Shown piece by piece: positions 4,611-7,074 of a stretch of DNA of 7,074 bases. The stretch is from NCBI GenBank assembly GCA_947445425.1, contig CANFFA010000121.1:1-7074 (forward strand), written 5' to 3'. Made by a program: the position numbers and the translations under genes. The number at the start of each line of letters is the position of its first letter. The stretch's first letter is position 1. The notes under the pieces were generated by a model. It was not told the origin of the DNA, ran no database searches, and saw nothing but the letters and a program-made list of their open reading frames with translations. The DNA comes from Paludibacteraceae bacterium. Lineage in GTDB: Bacteria > Bacteroidota > Bacteroidia > Bacteroidales > Paludibacteraceae.

Positions 4611-6992
4611 ATGAGAAGATATTTAATAAATAGCATATTACTGACGACTTCAAGCTCATTGTTGGCATTTGGAGCTGAGAAGCCCAATGTTATTGTAATT
4701 GTTTCTGATCAGCAGACTTATAGTAATATGAGTTGTATGGGCAATGCTTACATCAACACTCCAAATATTGATAAACTTGCAAACAGTGGAACTCGATTTG
4801 CGCATTGTTACAGTTCAAATCCTGTTTCTTTACCTGCACGTACTTCGTTAGTTACTGGTTTTTACCCATCGAAAGTTTTCAAACGAAAAAACGATACCAA
4901 TATAACTTCTATAGAAAAGTCGGCATATGATTCTATAACTTCACTTTCGGTGGCAAATCAATTTAACAAAGGAGGATATGACACTTTTTTTGGCGGTAAG
5001 GTTCATTTACCAGGGACTACCGAAAATACCGGTGCTGAAAAATATGGGTTTACGACTATTTTTAGTAATAACGAACATGGAGAATTAACCATTGAAGCAA
5101 ATAAAATTATTGCAGGACGAAAATCTACTGATAAGCCTATGTTGATGTATGTAAATTATATCAATCCTCATAATATATGTGAATATGCAACCTATATAAG
5201 TAAAGGTTTTCCGATTACTCCAACTGTGGATGATTATTATCCAATGAAATTTTTCAAACAGGCCGATTCGTTGATTGCCATCGACAGTAATCATTTTTAT
5301 AATGTACTTTGTCCTCCGATACCTGCTAATAACGCGCTAACAACTGGAGCTACTATTAAGCAAGGACTTGGATTATACCCCACAATGAATAATGTTACCT
5401 ATACTACCAACGATTGGAAAAAGCGGAATTGGGTATATAACAGACTCGTTGAAGTAATAGATAATGAATTGGGTATGATGTTGAAACAATTGCAATTATC
5501 TGAAATCGGTAATAATACGATTGTTGTTTTCACATCCGATCATGGCGATATGCAGGGTGCACATGGTTTAATCAACAAACCTTTTCCTTATGAAGAATGT
5601 TCGCGGGTACCATTTGTTTTTTCAGGTGGATCTATTTCAAAAAACCGACAGATTGATAGTCTTTTGGTTTCCGGTGTTGATTTGGTTCCTACTTTGTGCG
5701 ATTTTGCCGGACTTCCCCTTGAAAAAGACTGGCCTGGAATTTCACTGAAAAATATTCTTACTGATGTAAATGCAATCGTACCTCGAAAACAGGTTTTTGT
5801 TGAAGGAGCAAATTGGACACAAATTGTCGATGACAATGATTATAAATTTGCAAAAGTTGAAAATACAGAATCGCCTTCGCTGTTTATTGATTTACAAAAA
5901 GATCCTGGTGAACTCATCAATAATTTGACAAATGCTGTATATGCACCTGTTTTATCAACATTATCAACAACACTCGATGAACGCAATAAACACCATATGC
6001 GGGAAATAAAATTCAATTCCAATAAAGCTGTTATTACTGACCCCAATAGCACTTTTGTGGATAATTTTAATCAACTTACATGGCATACAGGTGGTGTTAC
6101 TGAGAGTTTGGTGAATGGTGAGGATGAACCAATATTAAGTAATTGGACAATTTGTGAAAGTTCGCTAGGTGTATTTGATATAACTAGTTGCTCAAGTCAT
6201 AAAACAGATGCCACTAGTTCCGCTGGTGCCACTGCAACACCTTCAGGATTATATGTGGTAGGCAATTCGACAGATACCAATCGTGCGTTAGCTGTGAGAA
6301 CCGATTATCAAAATAAATTATATTTATTGAATGGCTTTTCTAATAATTCGGGTAAAAGTATTAATAAAATGAGTTTGTCTTTCCAAATTCAGAGATGGAG
6401 GAATTCAGCGTTTGTGAATATGGCCGAAAATGTCGGAATTTATTATGCTATTGCCGACAAGCTTCCGAGTGTTGCAGCCCCTGCTAATACAAGTCTTACC
6501 GCAAGTCCTGGAATAGCTTGGTCGGAACTGGGAAAAATTGACATTCCATTGGGTTCATATAACAATTCTGATATTAGCAAATTGGTAGATGGTCATGCAA
6601 GCGCAAATCTTTTTACAGGTTCATTTTTAAATAAATCCATTACGTTCGAGAATAGCAAAAATTTGTGGGTTCTTTTCTATTTTCGCCGCAATTTGGGAAC
6701 TACTGGTTCTGTATTGGCTCTTGATGACGTTAGTATGACTTTTAATGGAACTATTACCGATCTGTCCTATCTTCAAGAATCAAGTTGTAAAATAAGTTAC
6801 TCCAATCATAACTTAAAATTTTCAGAAGTTGTTCAAAATGTGGTGATTCGTAATGTTCTAGGTATAACCGTAATCGAAAAAGCAGGCGGATTGACTGATA
6901 CAGTTAACTTGTCTGGTTTGGCCAGCGGTATTTATTTTCTGAGTTACAAAGATGCAAAGAAACGGACAGTGACAATTAAAATTCAATTGTAA
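4611..6992 (+). CDS. secreted S1-type sulfatase with beta-rich extension and type IX sorting tail
   Basis: The protein has 793 residues, far longer than the usual 450-550. Residues 1-22 form a signal peptide (cleavage near FGA|E). The sulfatase core spans about 24-465. It has D33-Q34 in VIVSDQQ as metal ligands; S73 in SLPAR (73-77), the S-x-P-x-R site where Ser becomes formylglycine; K130 and H132 in GKVHL; H187 in NPHN; D310-H311 in SDHGD; and K323 before PFPYEE. The Ser form is normally matured by the radical-SAM anaerobic sulfatase maturase, not by the aerobic Cys-specific enzyme. Residues 484 to about 715 form a beta-rich region ending LALDDVSMTF, like the jelly-roll or adhesin modules of exported Bacteroidota proteins. 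Residues 727-793 resemble a type A T9SS tail (VVIRNVLGITVIEKAGG, LASGIYFLSYKD, TVTIKIQL). It likely removes sulfate esters from a polysaccharide outside the cell; the substrate is unknown. No promoter or terminator is evident in the 73 bp before it, so it is probably cotranscribed with the hydrolase. Confidence 0.88.
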   Translation: MRRYLINSILLTTSSSLLAFGAEKPNVIVIVSDQQTYSNMSCMGNAYINTPNIDKLANSGTRFAHCYSSNPVSLPARTSLVTGFYPSKVFKRKNDTNITSIEKSAYDSITSLSVANQFNKGGYDTFFGGKVHLPGTTENTGAEKYGFTTIFSNNEHGELTIEANKIIAGRKSTDKPMLMYVNYINPHNICEYATYISKGFPITPTVDDYYPMKFFKQADSLIAIDSNHFYNVLCPPIPANNALTTGATIKQGLGLYPTMNNVTYTTNDWKKRNWVYNRLVEVIDNELGMMLKQLQLSEIGNNTIVVFTSDHGDMQGAHGLINKPFPYEECSRVPFVFSGGSISKNRQIDSLLVSGVDLVPTLCDFAGLPLEKDWPGISLKNILTDVNAIVPRKQVFVEGANWTQIVDDNDYKFAKVENTESPSLFIDLQKDPGELINNLTNAVYAPVLSTLSTTLDERNKHHMREIKFNSNKAVITDPNSTFVDNFNQLTWHTGGVTESLVNGEDEPILSNWTICESSLGVFDITSCSSHKTDATSSAGATATPSGLYVVGNSTDTNRALAVRTDYQNKLYLLNGFSNNSGKSINKMSLSFQIQRWRNSAFVNMAENVGIYYAIADKLPSVAAPANTSLTASPGIAWSELGKIDIPLGSYNNSDISKLVDGHASANLFTGSFLNKSITFENSKNLWVLFYFRRNLGTTGSVLALDDVSMTFNGTITDLSYLQESSCKISYSNHNLKFSEVVQNVVIRNVLGITVIEKAGGLTDTVNLSGLASGIYFLSYKDAKKRTVTIKIQL

Positions 6993-7074
6993 AAAGTTAT
7001 TGTTTAGTTATACCAATAATATCTATAATCGAACGTATAATGTCCCAAATCCAACATTCTTTTTCATCAACCAA
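6993..7074. other. right-edge sequence without a supportable gene
   Basis: The 82 bases after the sulfatase stop are AT-rich and show no terminator hairpin. An ATG at 7040 opens a frame (MSQIQHSFSST) that runs off the edge after 11 codons. This is too short to call a gene. Confidence 0.3.

Noticed and set aside
7040..7074. ATG opening a new gene at the right edge
   Set aside because: Only 11 codons are visible, with no recognisable signal or motif.

Overview
The window reads as a piece of a Bacteroidota genome, probably an environmental or anaerobic member of the Bacteroidales type. The evidence is AT-rich DNA with no purine-rich Shine-Dalgarno sequences before the genes, tandem FISUMP (Fibrobacter succinogenes major paralogous) domains, a C-terminal tail of the type IX secretion kind, a Ser-type sulfatase active site, and a TAnnTTTG promoter element.

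Layout. Positions 1 to about 830 hold one end of an IS630-family insertion sequence on the minus strand. Its transposase is split into two frames that meet exactly at a run of eight A residues. Positions 832-1020 are a transition zone with a possible remnant of a Y1 (REP-associated) transposase, whose reading frame runs straight into the next gene. Positions 1021-2457 encode an exported protein made of two 212-residue FISUMP repeats. Positions 2458-3340 are mostly non-coding: a broken small exported-protein gene (2540-2744), a very strong intrinsic terminator (2805-2850), about 400 bp with no recognisable gene, and then a Bacteroidota-type promoter with a perfect 22-bp palindrome in its spacer.

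Positions 3341-4537 encode a divergent GH10 (endo-xylanase family) glycoside hydrolase. Positions 4611-6992 encode a large S1-type sulfatase with a beta-rich extension and a type IX sorting tail. The last 82 bases hold no supportable gene.

How the genes may work together. The hydrolase and sulfatase are 73 bp apart, on the same strand, with no terminator between them, so they probably form a transcription unit for use of a sulfated, perhaps xylose-containing, polysaccharide. No SusC/SusD pair, regulator or sulfatase-maturase is present here, so this is at most part of a polysaccharide utilisation locus. The FISUMP gene is separated from this pair by the terminator and is probably independent. 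I found no clearly new multi-gene system. The most interesting leads are the altered substrate-binding motifs in the GH10 enzyme, the palindrome inside its promoter, the mosaic divergence of the FISUMP repeats, and the secreted multi-domain sulfatase.
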